From Adiantum capillus-veneris (taxonomy: Eukaryota; Streptophyta; Polypodiopsida; Polypodiales; Pteridaceae), in NCBI GenBank assembly GCA_014529385.2, contig CM043952.1, positions 69,988,299 through 70,048,298 on the forward strand: a stretch of DNA of 60,000 bases, in the 5' to 3' direction. Below are positions 1 to 10,864 of the stretch, piece after piece (positions within the stretch are counted from its first letter, which is position 1; each line of letters begins with the position of its first letter). The notes beneath the pieces were generated by a model. It did no database searches and was not told the origin of the DNA. It was given only the letters and a program-made list of their open reading frames with translations. Position numbers and translations under genes: made by a program.

Positions 1-5
1 CGTCT

Positions 6-871
6 ATGCCTACTCATTTATGCAATGAGGATGGCTACGACATAATTCCCATCCAAATGATTTCAGTCCTCAACATTGAAAACAAAGATGAGACACCCAA
101 GGACTTGATGAAAGATCAACAAGTATTTTCTGACCTCTATTACGATGCAACTAATGAGTTAGATGAACACTCAGCTACCTTAGAAGATTCGGGGTCAAAA
201 AACGAGCATACGAGAGCTCAGTTACTCTTAAAGGGAGGGGAGGAAAAGTTTTTTGACTTTCCAAACCAAAAATGAAGAAGACAAAAATGGTATAGACGAA
301 AGAGAGACACCAATATCGTGAAAACGAGACCTATGCCATCACTCTCCAGTAAAACACAATTCCTGATGCAGAAAGATGCTAATGATTGTGTCAAGGACAA
401 AATAACTGGCAGATATCCTTCAAAATAAAATTCAGAAATGTCTCAGACATTGATAAAAACAAGGGTACTCAAGATAAATCACAGAATAAGAAACCACTCA
501 TGACCAGAGTCGAGCGGAAAAAAGAATATCAAGAGTTGAAAAAATCTCTAAAGGAGATATACACAACCGAAATGGAAACCACAGAAGAGGATGGTAGGGA
601 TGTAATGCATGTTCCATCCCATTACAAAAAGTATACTCTCCAAGATCGGAGAATCATAATTGAACAACCTGTTAGGGAACTACAAAAACAAGGCGAATCT
701 TATGAAGGGCCTGAAAACGCTAAAAGGGTAGACTTGGCTGAACCAGGAGAAGAGCCTAGGCCTGCTTACATTGCGAACGACCTAAAAAGAGGAAGAAAAG
801 ATTTTTCGGAGCTTGTTAAAGAAATACCGGGATATCTTCGCTTGGTCTTACAAGGATGTCAAGGGTGTTGA
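6..871 (+). pseudogene. E1 pol: protease-RT linker
   Basis: Two overlapping pieces in different frames (6-275 and 386-871). The second holds the stretch AKRVDLAEPGEEPRPAYIA, which closely matches the segment before RT in element C (ELADPGEESKPVFIAQDL). The frame slips near 830, where the expected segment before RT continues in another frame. The region is lysine- and glutamate-rich and has no catalytic motif of its own. Its role in the family is a spacer between protease and reverse transcriptase. Confidence 0.75.
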
Positions 872-879
872 TCCATAAA

Positions 880-1711
880 TCTGTCAACATACTATACCCA
901 TGAGAGATGATGTGAAACCAAGTAGACAGAGACCATACACTTATAACGAAATATTTGCCAGGAAGATCAAAGAAGAGATTGAAAAACTAAAGGAAGCTGA
1001 ATTCATTTACAAAATTGAACACATAGATTGGGTGTCTCCAATTGTGGTAGTACCTAAGAAGAATGGAAAATTACGAGTGTGAGTTAATCTGAAAAAGGTG
1101 AATGCAGCTACCATTAGAGACAACTTTCCTCTTCCGATAACTGAGCATGTTTTAGAACGAGTGGCAAGAAAAGAAGCTTACAGCTTCTTAGATGGCTTTT
1201 CGGGATACAATCAACTTTTGGTTGACCCAAAGATTAGCATAAAACTGCTTTTTCAATAGAATGGGGTATATTTTCCTATCGGGTTATGCCGTTTGGGTTA
1301 ACTAATGCTCCAGCCACATTTCAGAGGTTGATGAGCCATGCTTTCAAAGAGTATCTTTGGAAATTCTTAGAAGTATACATGGATGATCTATGCATACATT
1401 CATCAATCCGGGCTGATCATTTTGAACACCTCAAAAATGTATTCAAGAAATGTAGACTTTATAGGATTTGCTTAAATCCTGAAAAGTGCACATTCATGGG
1501 AAGACAAGGGAAAATTCTTGGACATATAGTGTCTAAAAATGGCATAGCTATTGATATTGAGAAGATTCATGTCATTGCTGATTTGCCTAGGCCAACAATA
1601 GTCAAGGGGGTACAAGCCTTCATGGGACATTGTGGATATTACCAACGGTTCATCTACATATATGCTATAATTACAAAACCCATGTATAGCTTGATTACGC
1701 ACTTTGAATGA
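880..1711 (+). pseudogene. E1 reverse transcriptase (RVT_1), broken
   Basis: Gypsy-type reverse transcriptase that would copy the element RNA into DNA in cytoplasmic particles. Motifs seen are WVSPIVVVPKKNGKLRV (finger region, ending at a TGA at 1080-1082), VNLKKVNAATIRDNFPLP, EAYSFLDGFSGYNQ, MPFGLTNAPATFQRL (from 1286) and the catalytic YMDD box at about 1375-1387 (EVYMDDLCIHSS). The thumb carries ILGHIVSKNGI and VQAFMGHCGYYQRFI. A frameshift lies near 1225-1285 between the palm motifs, and the frame ends with a TGA near 1709. The YMDD is intact although the frame is not. Confidence 0.93.
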
Positions 1712-1735
1712 ACCGAGACATGTGAAGAATCCTTC

Positions 1736-2160
1736 ATGAAGCTTAAGCAAGCTCTCATCTCATCTCCAATATTGAAAGCACGAGATTGGGATAAGGTATT
1801 CCACGTACATGTAGATGCTTCAAACTTTGCTATTGGTTGTATACTAGCCCAACCAGCAGATGGGAAAATTGACTTTCCTATTTCTTATGCTAGCCGACAA
1901 TTGAACATGGCAGAAAAGAATTACATCACCAGCGAAAGAGAAGGACTAGGAATGATCTATGTAGTTAAAAAGTATAGACATTACCTATTAGCCAACAAGT
2001 TTGTGTTCTTTGTGGACCACCAAGCTTTGTTATATTGGTCAACAAACCATGCAGCATAGGGAGAATAGTGAGATGGTTCATCATTATTCTCGAATTTGAT
2101 TTCATTGTGGTTGTAAAAAAAGGAACTACACATCAACGAGCAGATCATTTGTCAAGGATT
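1736..2160 (+). pseudogene. E1 RNase H domain
   Basis: RNase H of the gypsy pol, which degrades the RNA strand of the RNA:DNA hybrid. It begins with the VFHVHVDASNFAIGCILAQ box, whose Asp is a catalytic residue, then ISYASRQLN, a catalytic Glu in TSEREGL, and VFFVDHQALLY. The frame moves at about 2040 and continues from 2035 in another frame with VNKP, FIIILEFDF and the connection end QRADHLSRI. Only one RNase H domain is seen here, unlike element B. Confidence 0.88.
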
Positions 2161-3195
2161 GTTTCAGGGGAATTACCTAAAGGGATAGACGATGATTTAC
2201 CAGATGCCTATTTGTTCTCCGTGGAAATGAGACCTAGATGTTCAAAAAACAGTGTGTCATTGATGACAATAGCTCAAGTGGATTCACAAATACCACTTCC
2301 TATCACAATTGATTTAATCGAGCAATCGGCTATGTATCAATTACTAGCTAGAAGGCTATATAAAAGAAATCAGGACGGGATATTGCTTTTATGCATTAAC
2401 CCTGAAGAAAAAGAACAATACCTAAGTCAAGCACATATTATCATAGTAGGACTTCACTTTGTGGAAGACCAAACTATACAACGAATCTTGAGACTTGGAG
2501 TATTTTGGCCAACTATGAGGAGAGATGGCAGATCTTTTGTAAAATATTTTCCTCAATGTCAAAAACAACCACCCATTCCTCATGTAACATGGTTTCAAAT
2601 GTCACATGTTCCTAAGTGGAGTAATTATTTGGTTACTTACTTATCGAGCCAAACATTTCCTAAGGATATGAGTAAACGCCGTCAAAGAGCAATTGAAACT
2701 GAAGCAAGAGACTATGCTCTTATTGGGAACCAATTGTATCGGAGAGGTAAAGATCAACATTTGCATCTTTGTGCAAATGAAAACGAGTATATTTCGACTA
2801 TAGAACAAGCACATGCTGGATTAACTGGAGGTCACTTTTCTAGTGAGACCACCGCAAGAGCAATCTTGATGGTAGGCATATGGTGGCCAACACTTTTTGC
2901 AGATGCCAAAGAATATGTTCGAAGGTGTGATGCTTGTCAACGAGAAAAAATGCCAACAGGAGTAGATAGCATGCCCTTAAGACCAATGATGGGGGCTAGA
3001 GCCTTTGCAAAATGGGGTATAGATTTTGTTGGACCGATACAGCCACCTGCTTATAGAACCCAAGCTCAATATATCATTGTAGCTACGGACTATTTGACCA
3101 AGTGGGCCGAGGCTAAAAGACTCAAAAGAATGACGCCAGAACCACTGCTGCATTCTTATATGAGTATGTATTCACGAGATATGGTCTGCCAATAG
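2035..3195 (+). pseudogene. E1 integrase N-terminal part with two H2C2 domains
   Basis: A 386-codon open stretch. After the RNase H end come two zinc-binding (integrase_H2C2) modules. The first covers residues 103-180 (nt 2341-2574) and has H134, H141 and C175; the expected first Cys is Phe (YFPQCQK). The second, residues 228-304 (nt 2716-2946), is canonical, with H260, H267, C298 and C301 (RRCDACQRE). The integrase core starts with WGIDFVGP, whose Asp330 is the first catalytic residue. Element C has only one H2C2 at this place: its MPEWSENIVNFL matches VPKWSNYLVTYL here, so about 125 extra residues with their own zinc module are inserted in E1. The frame slips near 3165. Confidence 0.85.
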
Positions 3196-3914
3196 AGATT
3201 ATCAATGATCGGGGAACTCATTTCTACAATGACGTAATAGAGTATTTGCTTAATGAGTTTATGGTCATCCATAACAAACCAGCTCCCTATCACCCACAAG
3301 CAAACGGACAAGTTGAGCATATGAATAAAATTCTTAGCTCAGTACTGACCAAAGTGGTTATTTCAGGAAGAACAGACTGGGAAATTAATCTCCATGATGC
3401 TCTATGGGCTTATTGAGTTTCATTGAAAACAACTCTAAATGCTACATCCTTTAACCTTGTTTATGGTCTTGATGCCATACTGCCAATATAATTTCTATTG
3501 TTGACACTAAGGGTAGCACAGAATCTTGAGTGGACTGGACATGAATTGTCAAAAAGAGTTGAAGATTTGGAAAAGCTAGATGAGCAAAGGCTAACTGCTA
3601 TAGCTCATATCTATGCACAAAAGCAGAAACAAAAAAAGTTTTTTGATTCCCACTTAATCACAAAAATATTCAAGAAAGGGTACTTAGTTCTAATCTATTC
3701 CCTTAAGAAACACATTCCCAAGTTTAAGAAAAAGGGAAATGGACCATTTATCATTGAAGATGTATCTCCAAGTGGAGCAGCAAAATTGTCCACCCTAGAT
3801 GGTGAACCAATGGCTAATTGGATTAATGGGTGTCATCTAAAGAAATACGATTTTCCACTAAATAATGAATTGCTAGAGAGAATGCATGTAGCCAAACAAA
3901 GAAATATCAAGTGA
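3160..3914 (+). pseudogene. E1 integrase core and C-terminal part
   Basis: Continuation of integrase after a frameshift. IEIINDRGTHFYND carries the second catalytic Asp (about 3205) and QANGQVEHMNKIL the catalytic Glu (about 3313). A TGA (about 3415) interrupts LWAY, where element C has LWAYRTSYK. From 3498 to 3914 runs the C-terminal region with AHIYAQKQKQKKFFDSHL, GNGPFIIEDVSPSGA and NGCHLKKY, the usual basic tail and SH3-like segment of gypsy integrases. No chromodomain follows. The piece ends with a TGA at 3912-3914. Confidence 0.85.
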
Positions 3915-4094
3915 TAGTAGGTTATTGATGAAGCCCAAGAGGAAGCTAAGCTTCAGGTACTCAAGCGAAAAGCTGCTCTCAAGAATCAACAGATACCGAT
4001 TCCCATCAACACTTTGGAAATAGATGATCGACAATGGGAATTACCTAAAGATGCAATTTCAACAGATGACGAGCGGTTAGATGGAATGGATCTG

Positions 4095-4682
4095 CGTATC
4101 AAAGTATAGCTCAACAATCATAGCACCAATGCTTTAGTAGACACAGGAGCTAGAGTGAATGCAGTCATTTATTCCACTTACAAGAAGGCAACAAGTCAAG
4201 CATTGACAGTAGGCATAGCGACAATCAAAGGATGCAACAAGAATCCAACTCCAACATTGGGAGTAGGTAACTTGAGCGTGGTAGTACATGGATGTTCATG
4301 TCCTCATCAGTTTGTATGCTTTCCAGATGAACACATGAATGAGACGATGATTCTTGGAATTCCCTGGATGCGTACATACAAAGCAGTACCAGATTGGGAT
4401 ACGAATCAACTAAAGCTATGGAAACTCATTATTCCAATTTCACCAAGCAAGGAGGAATGGAAAAGAAGCAATCAGCAGACCAATCCACGAAGCCAATCTT
4501 ATCCATCCCCTCGACAATCAAATGCTACATGTAGCATGCAAGGAGTCAGGAAGATTTGGGTACCAAAAGCACAGCTTAAGGATAAACCAATTCAGATATG
4601 GGTGCCTAAAACTTCATTGAAGAAACAAAGAAGGTTCCATGGATTCAAACATAGAATCGAGTATCTTCAAGCAAGGACATGA
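4095..4682 (+). pseudogene. E1 second retropepsin-like domain, downstream of integrase
   Basis: A reading frame with TAG at about 4107 and then LNNHSTNALVDTGARVNAV, the DTGA active-site style of retroviral-type aspartic proteases. About 65 residues later MILGIPWMRTYK fits the second conserved box (ILG-x-P/DW). In gypsy elements the protease precedes RT; here it follows the integrase C-terminus by about 180 bp. After the domain come two copies of a short IWVPK motif (KIWVPKAQLK and QIWVPKTSLK) in a basic, Pro/Gln-rich tail. Either the element has an added protease-like domain or a protease-coding fragment of another element was captured. Confidence 0.65.
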
Positions 4683-7274
4683 AAAGGGTTTGGAAGAAAA
4701 AGGAGCATTTCTCTTCTCCACAAATCGCAAAACCAATCAAGCAGTGGCGAGTTAAGTCTCAACAGACTCCACCACACCATGCAACACCAAGCCACCGAAT
4801 TACCAATGGAGAGAAAAAGCTTGCCAACAATCGAAAGTGCTACCAACAACTCAAGCAATCAGCCTGCTAAAACACCCTGATGGTACAATCAAACAGAGAG
4901 CAGAAAAGCTACAAGATTTTCTCTTTGGAAGACATCAACAGCAAACCTCGACATCAAAAACCCTTGAATTAATTACTCAAGATCCAGCTCTTGCACAACA
5001 TATGGGTTTGAATTGCATTGATCTTCATATCATGGTAGAGCCAATCACAGCTATGCATAGACACAATTGTTCAACCCATGCACACAGTCGTCTCGGAGTA
5101 GGCCACCTAAGAAGGGTGGAAGGGCACTAAGTACTAAGTAATTAAGGGAAATGTTTGAAGAAAGACGAAAAAATTCCATGTTAACGTGTGATTTTTTTCA
5201 AAATTACCTAATAATGCCCTTATAATTCATCATCACGGGAAAATTCAAAGAAAATCATAAAAAAAGCCCCTTTTTGGGTATTTTTTATCATTTTTGTATG
5301 ATAGGGAGGCTTAAAAATGGAAAAATCCAACAAAAAACAATAAAGTTGTGTTTTTCAAGAGATTTTTCTAATTATTGGATTTTTACTTTACTTTTTTAGA
5401 GCATTTTTCTATTTTCTTTGATTTTTTCAAATAAAAAAGTCAAAATTAATAATAAATAGCAGGGAAGCTCAGATGGAAAAATGGAAGACATGATGGTGAT
5501 CAAAAGTACAAGGCGGACAAGCACAAAAATTTTCAATGAAATCAGAAGACGGAAGCGGGAAGCCTAAATTAGGCAGCCAGGTCCACTTTTGCAAAATTCT
5601 TGCAGAATGAGCTATAGGAATCTGATCAGAGAAATTTTGAGTCTAACATAGACTTCACGGCCTAGTAGGACTAACAGGGAAATCTGGGAAAATTTGATTC
5701 AGGAAATCCGTGGTAGGCTAAAACCACCTCATTTCCACTTGGAGCCTTTACGGAGAGAGATTTCGGCCTCTGTCGCGCGACATTTCCGGAGCCCACAGTT
5801 GACCATTTTTAGCGCCGTCTCACACGAGACATGAGGGGTAAGTTCTTTACTCGCTAATGATCCATTTTGTATGGCCGGTAGCTAGTCTAAAGCCTTAGAA
5901 AAAACCCTAGAAACCGAGCAGTGCACGAAGGCCTACGACCTAAAACTAACCATAGCGGCCTGCCAGCTTGACCAAATCGGATATGATTTGAACCATATCA
6001 CGCCCTAGCATAATAGAACCTTTATATACCATCAAATGACCATTCAGCAGGGGTCAAGGGGTTCCCCAGTAGAAAAGTTAGGTTTTTGGCAAATGCCAGA
6101 ATTCCGACCTGACTCCACAGATGGCTTGTTAATGAGGTTCATATACAGTGTATATGATTGGTTTAGTGAAATCCATCAAGCAAAGCCCTCGAAAAGCAAA
6201 AAACGGCTCGAAGGTTACAAAGCATCAAATTCGACATACGAGGCCAAACTGACTCGAAATGAGCCAGAATTGGACAGGTAGCTTCACGACTATGTTACGG
6301 ACAAGTCGAAAGCCTCAAAGTTGACCGACCAACCCAACAAACAGAGTAATCACAAAAAATGGTGATTTCAAAGTCGACAGAGCACAAAGTGATGCCGGCA
6401 TGACCAAACTTGACCAAATTCAATTTAGGACTTGTATTAGGTGTATGAAACATATCTAGGTCAAAATTTGTGGGTTTTGCAAAGTTTTTGTCACTGAAGT
6501 TAATAATATTTACTTTTGCATTAGTTTTTCTTGGAAATTGTCAAATCACCTCACCTATCATGTGTACACACCTATTACATGCCAAAAATCAAGTATGAAC
6601 CAAAATGACCACCCATTACTTGTAAAATTGCCAAAAAATGCAAAGAAGTCTTTGCAAGCCAAAATTTGGGTTATGAACAACTTTTCTTGATCCAAATCAC
6701 CTCATATCTCATACCCAAGGTCTATACCATGCCTAGAACCAATTTGTACCAAAAAATGTCAATTTTTAGAAGAAAAGTTAATAATCGTGATTATTTACTT
6801 TTTGGTCAAAATTGGTGAATTTTGATATTTTGCCATCATACATCCAAAGTACATGTTGTGATAAGCCCACTAGCCAACTTTGAATCAATTTGGAGTTCAA
6901 AATATCAAATTTCCTTTATATCTACTATTTCAGAGACCTAAAGCCAAAATCTGGTAACAGGTGCATCCATATGAGCCCAAAATTCACTCAGAGCATGTAT
7001 TGGGTATATACTTCAAGCCTATAAAGCCAAGTTTGCAAAAAGTTGAAAATTTTCCTCAGCTGCTGTAAATCATCCCGATTACCTACTTTGGTTGCAAATT
7101 TTTGTTTTGACCATACAGTTTTGTTCTTTGCATGATTTTATGCATCTTTGCTTGTTCAAAAATTGATTTGAAGCAATTTGGACCAGATTATCAGTATTTC
7201 AGTCTAAAAGGACATTCCAGAGAAGAAATCCGACAAATCTGCTAACTTTGCACTCTATTCATTGAACAAGAGCA
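4683..7274 (+). other. E1 internal region without recognisable gene
   Basis: The stretch 4683-5130 still has short open frames rich in Lys, Gln and Ser that I cannot assign. From 5131 to 7274 I see no convincing coding sequence. It is A/T-rich, with runs such as TTTTTTCAAA and many short phrases built around TGACCAAA and CCAAATTTT. An 81-codon open frame at 6036-6281 has no known motif. The position between pol and the 3' reading frame fits the long spacer of large Tat/Athila-type elements. Confidence 0.5.
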
Positions 7275-8072
7275 ATGCAAGCAGTGGAGAGGGCCAAGAA
7301 TAAGCTAAACCAAAAAGAGAAACTACAAGAACTGTCTGCGTATCAACTGGACCCCGAGTCAGTCAAAGCGGCAAAGGCATCCTACCTTTCTAAAGAACAA
7401 CTGGAAGAACACCACACTACGGTCTTCACTGGCAGGTTCAAGAGTGAATAAGGGCATCAGGTGGAGTTGAAACTCCTGCCTAAAGAGGTCTATGATGTAG
7501 CTGCCAAGCCAGAAACCAAAGAGGCTAACCGCAGGTTGGGGCTCAGGCATTTCTACGAACAAGAGCCTTCCCGAGTGGACTTTCAGAAAGCTTACGTGCT
7601 TCTATCCACCATCAAAGAGGACGGAACCGCACAAATATCCGACACCCAAGGGAACAAGGTCGAGGTAGTACTCACCAAAGAGATAGTGGCAGAGGCACTC
7701 AGATTGCTCACTGAAGGAATGAACATGTGGGCAAGAGACAGAAAAACCGCAGGCACATTTACCAAGGAGACAGCCGCAGCTACATTTGTTGATTTTATCC
7801 ACAAATAGGTGGAAGAGCCAGGCCGTTTGTATCATCAACACTTTCATTTTCTGGCAAAAGGGCCACCAAGGTACACTACACCAAATCACGCCGTGGCCAC
7901 CACCTTCACTCAGGTTCTTATGTCAACAACAAGGCATCTTGTGGACCACGCGTAGTATGTCTTGACAACCTTGAAGGGCACCAAGAAGGAAGGAAAAATC
8001 ACATACTTGGGCGCGCGAGAGGTGTTGACTAGAATAGCCTATCATGCCATCGGCATGGTCGACAACTGCTCC
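7275..8072 (+). pseudogene. E1 3' reading frame, N-terminal globular part
   Basis: Starts at ATG 7275 (MQAVERAKNKLNQKEK) and stays in one frame to the TGA at 8070-8072, interrupted only by TAA 7449-7451, TAG 7806-7808 and TAG 7953-7955. Each sits where a Gln codon would be a one-step C-to-T change. The N-terminus is charged and helical-looking; the middle has FYEQEPSRVDF, TQGNKVEVVLTKEIVAEAL and ITYLGAREVLTRIAYHAIG. I do not recognise the family. The pattern of a Tyr/Phe-rich segment, a short strand pair and ITYLxAR is loosely like the unknown extra proteins of large plant gypsy elements. It lies 3' of pol on the same strand, so it is probably expressed from the element RNA or a subgenomic RNA. 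Confidence 0.6.
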
Positions 8073-9072
8073 TGATCAAAATACATGGATCTTGGCAGCA
8101 CAACCCTCTCCACGAGCTACAAGGTCAAGTAAAAGGTCACAGAAATCAGATGATGAGTCAGCTGATAGCTCACCAGAGCGGCGCAATAGCGTGAGCTCCG
8201 ACAATGAAGAAAAGAGAGCTCAGGGGGAAGAGATGAAGAGGAAAGCTATGGCTGCCCACCAAGAGGAGCCAGCTCCAAAACAAGCGCGTTTTGAAAGAGA
8301 AAAATAGGCTTACCAGCATAGTAGACATGCACAAGGAAAGGACCCATAAAAGTGGGTACCCACAGGATTGAAAGGACCTCGAACAAAGAATCATACAAAA
8401 AAAGAAGCAGATGATCCAACAGATTATTTAGAAAGAATGTACCAAGAGGCCGAATCCCTAAAGCTGAAAGAGGCAAAAGAAGTGACGAAGAAAGCTGAGG
8501 AAACGGCTACACAAGAGCAAAGCTAGAGATCTCCCCGCCCCACCTCACCGCCTCCGGAACAACAAGACCATCCCATGCTTAGCCCACCACCATCACCACT
8601 AGGAAAAGGTACCAATGAAGAAGCAGACTGAAAAAGAGGAAGATTCTGAGTCCACCCAACGACGAACAAAATCTACACAAAAAGCTGACCACATGGACGG
8701 ACATAAGGAAAAAGAAGCCGAGCGAGAACCAGAGCAAGCAACAGAAGAGACTCAAAAGCCAGAGGAAGAAACTGATAAGGAAACAGATACAGAAAAAGAT
8801 CCTACCACTACACAGAGACGGAGCTCTAGCCAGAGAAGGCATAAAGGCCAGCACATGAAGAGATAGTAAGGGTTGAGACCATACCATCTACTTCTACTCA
8901 GCCAGAAATTGCAGTGGCATCAAAGCCTCAGGATGGCCAAGAAGAAGACTGACCATCTACCTCCACACAAGAACCACCAGAAATTAAAATGTAGCAAGAA
9001 GCAACACATGACACTGCAAACAAATCCCAGCTGGCAAGACAGGAGGAGTGGCAGTCAAATGATGAAGTTATA
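8044..9072 (+). pseudogene. E1 3' reading frame, charged disordered middle
   Basis: Pieces in shifting frames (8044-8307, 8615-8866 and others) share a strongly biased composition: Lys, Glu, Gln, Ser, Thr and Pro with almost no hydrophobic residues, for example KSDDESADSSPERRNS and REPEQATEETQKPEEE. This is typical of a disordered linker. It links the N-terminal part to the coiled coil that follows. Frameshifts and stops prevent a single frame. There is no membrane segment or cleavage signal, so an env-like surface protein is not supported. Confidence 0.5.
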
Positions 9073-9705
9073 ACACAAGTCAATGAATATGCACGCCAGA
9101 TGCAGGAAATGACGAATATACTCCATTCAGCAGCTTTGATCCGCAGCACAAAGGCCAAGGAATTAGAAATGGTAATCGATGCTCTTCAAGGAGAGATAGA
9201 AGACAGGATGATTATCATCACTGATCTCCAAAGGCAAGTGCAACCGTTGAAGGCAAAATCAAAACAGTATCAGATAGCTAGGGATAAACAACAAAAAGAA
9301 ATGGAGGAGTTAGGTGACCTCCTCACCAAATTATCTGATGCCTGCAAGGTAAAAGACGAGCAGTTGACAGAAGTCACGAATGAACTTCTTATGACCTCTC
9401 TGTCAACTCAGAAAATTCAAGTGCAGTTAGATGTTGCCAATGCTTCCCTTCAATATTCTGAACAGAGAATCAATGATCATGCCATTTTCTTACAACAAAT
9501 CAGAGAAAACCCAGCCGTGGCTTCGATCAACGGAACTGATGAAGTGTGCAAGGCACTTGAAAAGAAAAACAAGGACTTAGAGCTGGAATTAAAGCTTGAA
9601 CAGTCACAGCACAGAGACCTGGCACTGATGCGGGTTCGAAGAGAGGAGGAGCTCCTTAAGGAGATAGCAGAACTCAAGCGGATAAATCAGCTCCTCAAAG
9701 ATTGA
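9073..9705 (+). pseudogene. E1 3' reading frame, coiled-coil part
   Basis: An uninterrupted 201-codon frame from ATG 9100 (upstream in-frame residues extend it slightly) to TGA 9703-9705. The sequence is heptad-like throughout, with Leu, Ile or Val at a/d positions among Lys/Glu, for example ALEKKNKDLELELKLEQSQ and EELLKEIAELKRINQLL. Such a long coiled coil suggests multimerisation. It has no similarity I can name to gag or pol. It is the best-preserved part of the 3' reading frame, which suggests it was under selection until fairly recently or simply lost no frame by chance. Confidence 0.65.
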
Positions 9706-9839
9706 AATCCAGACACGTAGGAAGAGGCAGGCACTTCAGAGCCGCCACAAATAGACATTCCCTTGGTCTCGTTTGCTGAGTTTGAGACGCAGTCCACAAC
9801 AAAGCCAAGTGGTGATGAAGATTTAGATTCATGTCACAG

Positions 9840-10825
9840 ATGCAGATACAGTGCCAATGGTCCAACTATCAAAAGCTGAAGAAGATGCACTGAAGGACAA
9901 GATCACCTTAGAGGTGGATGAGTAGTGGAAGGCTGCTATGGATTGGGAGTTGAGAGTTTTACACTCTGTCAACGTCACTCAACTCACTCCCAATCAAATC
10001 AACGCTCAATGGCACCAACTATCCCTGCCGTACCCTCTCATCAAAGTAGAACTTTTACAGGTAAAAGAAAGACTATACAAGGATATGCAAGAAGATGGCG
10101 CAGATAAAGAACACGCAAAGTGGAGGTTAAGCTGGCTGAACAAGAATCCGGGATACCTGATTTTGTTCACAAGAGCACCTGTAGCCTTACAAAGAGATCC
10201 AACATTCTGTCATGTACTAAGAGTAAGGACATGGCAAGCACATGAAGCACTGCAGAAGAAGAGGCCAACTTGGATCAATTTCCCCAGGCTGCCAGCTCCA
10301 GAGAAAGGCCAAGCAACAGAGGAATATATGGTGAAAACCCTAACGGGCGCCATGCCATTCTTCAAGAGTCTGTCAGATCTCTCCTGTGCAATGTTATATA
10401 AGATCTATAGGATGCTACTCACATGCATACAAGTTTTCAATGAGTCTGAGAAGACAGGAGCCCCATGACTCTCATTCTTGGAAGGAAACAAAGGCTTATG
10501 CTACGATCTGAGTGGGCAACCTTCACAAGAAATCCTTTACGGATTCTATGCCACATGCATGTTCCTGCCCTCGCACAATATGCTAGCCTTTGAAGAAGCA
10601 TTCTACAATGGATTATTCACTTGGAAAATGAAGATATGTGTGCCGGTGATAAGCAACCTCACATCCAAGTTTGTAGGCTACTCAACAGTGGAACTGAAGA
10701 ATCAAGTCACCATGCAATTTCTACAAGTGCCTAACAAAGAACGAAGAATTAGATACCAAAAGGCACTGGAAGCACTTAAAGACTGCCTCGCCCGCCGTCA
10801 ACCAGAAGACTACTTCAGCCCATAA
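9840..10825 (+). pseudogene. E1 3' reading frame, C-terminal globular part
   Basis: One frame runs from before the TAG at about 9921 through 10825, with only that TAG and a TGA at 10466-10468 inside. Composition is that of a folded domain: NQINAQWHQLSLPYPLIK, WRLSWLNKNPGYLILF, VLRVRTWQAHEALQKKRP, YDLSGQPSQEILYGFYATC and FEEAFYNGLFTWKMK. It is rich in Trp and Tyr. No transmembrane helix or signal peptide is visible. I do not recognise the family. The TAA end at 10823-10825 comes about 25 bp before the polypurine tract, so this is the last gene of the element. Confidence 0.6.
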
Positions 10826-10843
10826 AGCTTTGTCAAGGGAGGA

Positions 10844-10864
10844 CACAGGCGAGGAGGGGGGGAA
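10844..10864 (+). promoter_or_regulatory. E1 polypurine tract
   Basis: Purine-rich run GGCGAGGAGGGGGGGAA just before TGGTAGCAGC, the likely first bases of the 3' LTR at 10865. In the family this tract primes plus-strand DNA synthesis. Its place right after the last reading frame supports the call. Confidence 0.75.

Larger units (their letters stand above)
1..4682 (+). mobile_element. E1: Ty3/gypsy pol region, 5' end outside window
   Basis: Overview of a degraded gypsy pol on the plus strand. The order visible is the protease-RT linker (1-870), RT (880-1710), RNase H (1736-2160), a duplicated integrase zinc-binding domain (2341-2945), the integrase core (3000-3480), the integrase C-terminus (3498-3914) and a protease-like domain (4095-4450). 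Linker motifs match those of element C in this window, so the normal protease and gag of E1 should lie before position 1. The frame is broken many times (for example a TGA at 1080-1082 and a frameshift near 3165), so it is non-functional. No chromodomain is visible after integrase, which argues for a Tat/Athila-type rather than a chromovirus element. Confidence 0.9.

Noticed and set aside
4540-4650. IWVPK repeats as a copia gag
   Set aside because: Similar WVPK words occur in copia polyproteins, but no copia domain is nearby, and the frame continues from the protease-like domain.
7275-10825. 3' frame as a viral-type envelope gene
   Set aside because: No signal peptide, transmembrane helix or Cys-pair pattern; the coiled coil lies in a highly charged context.
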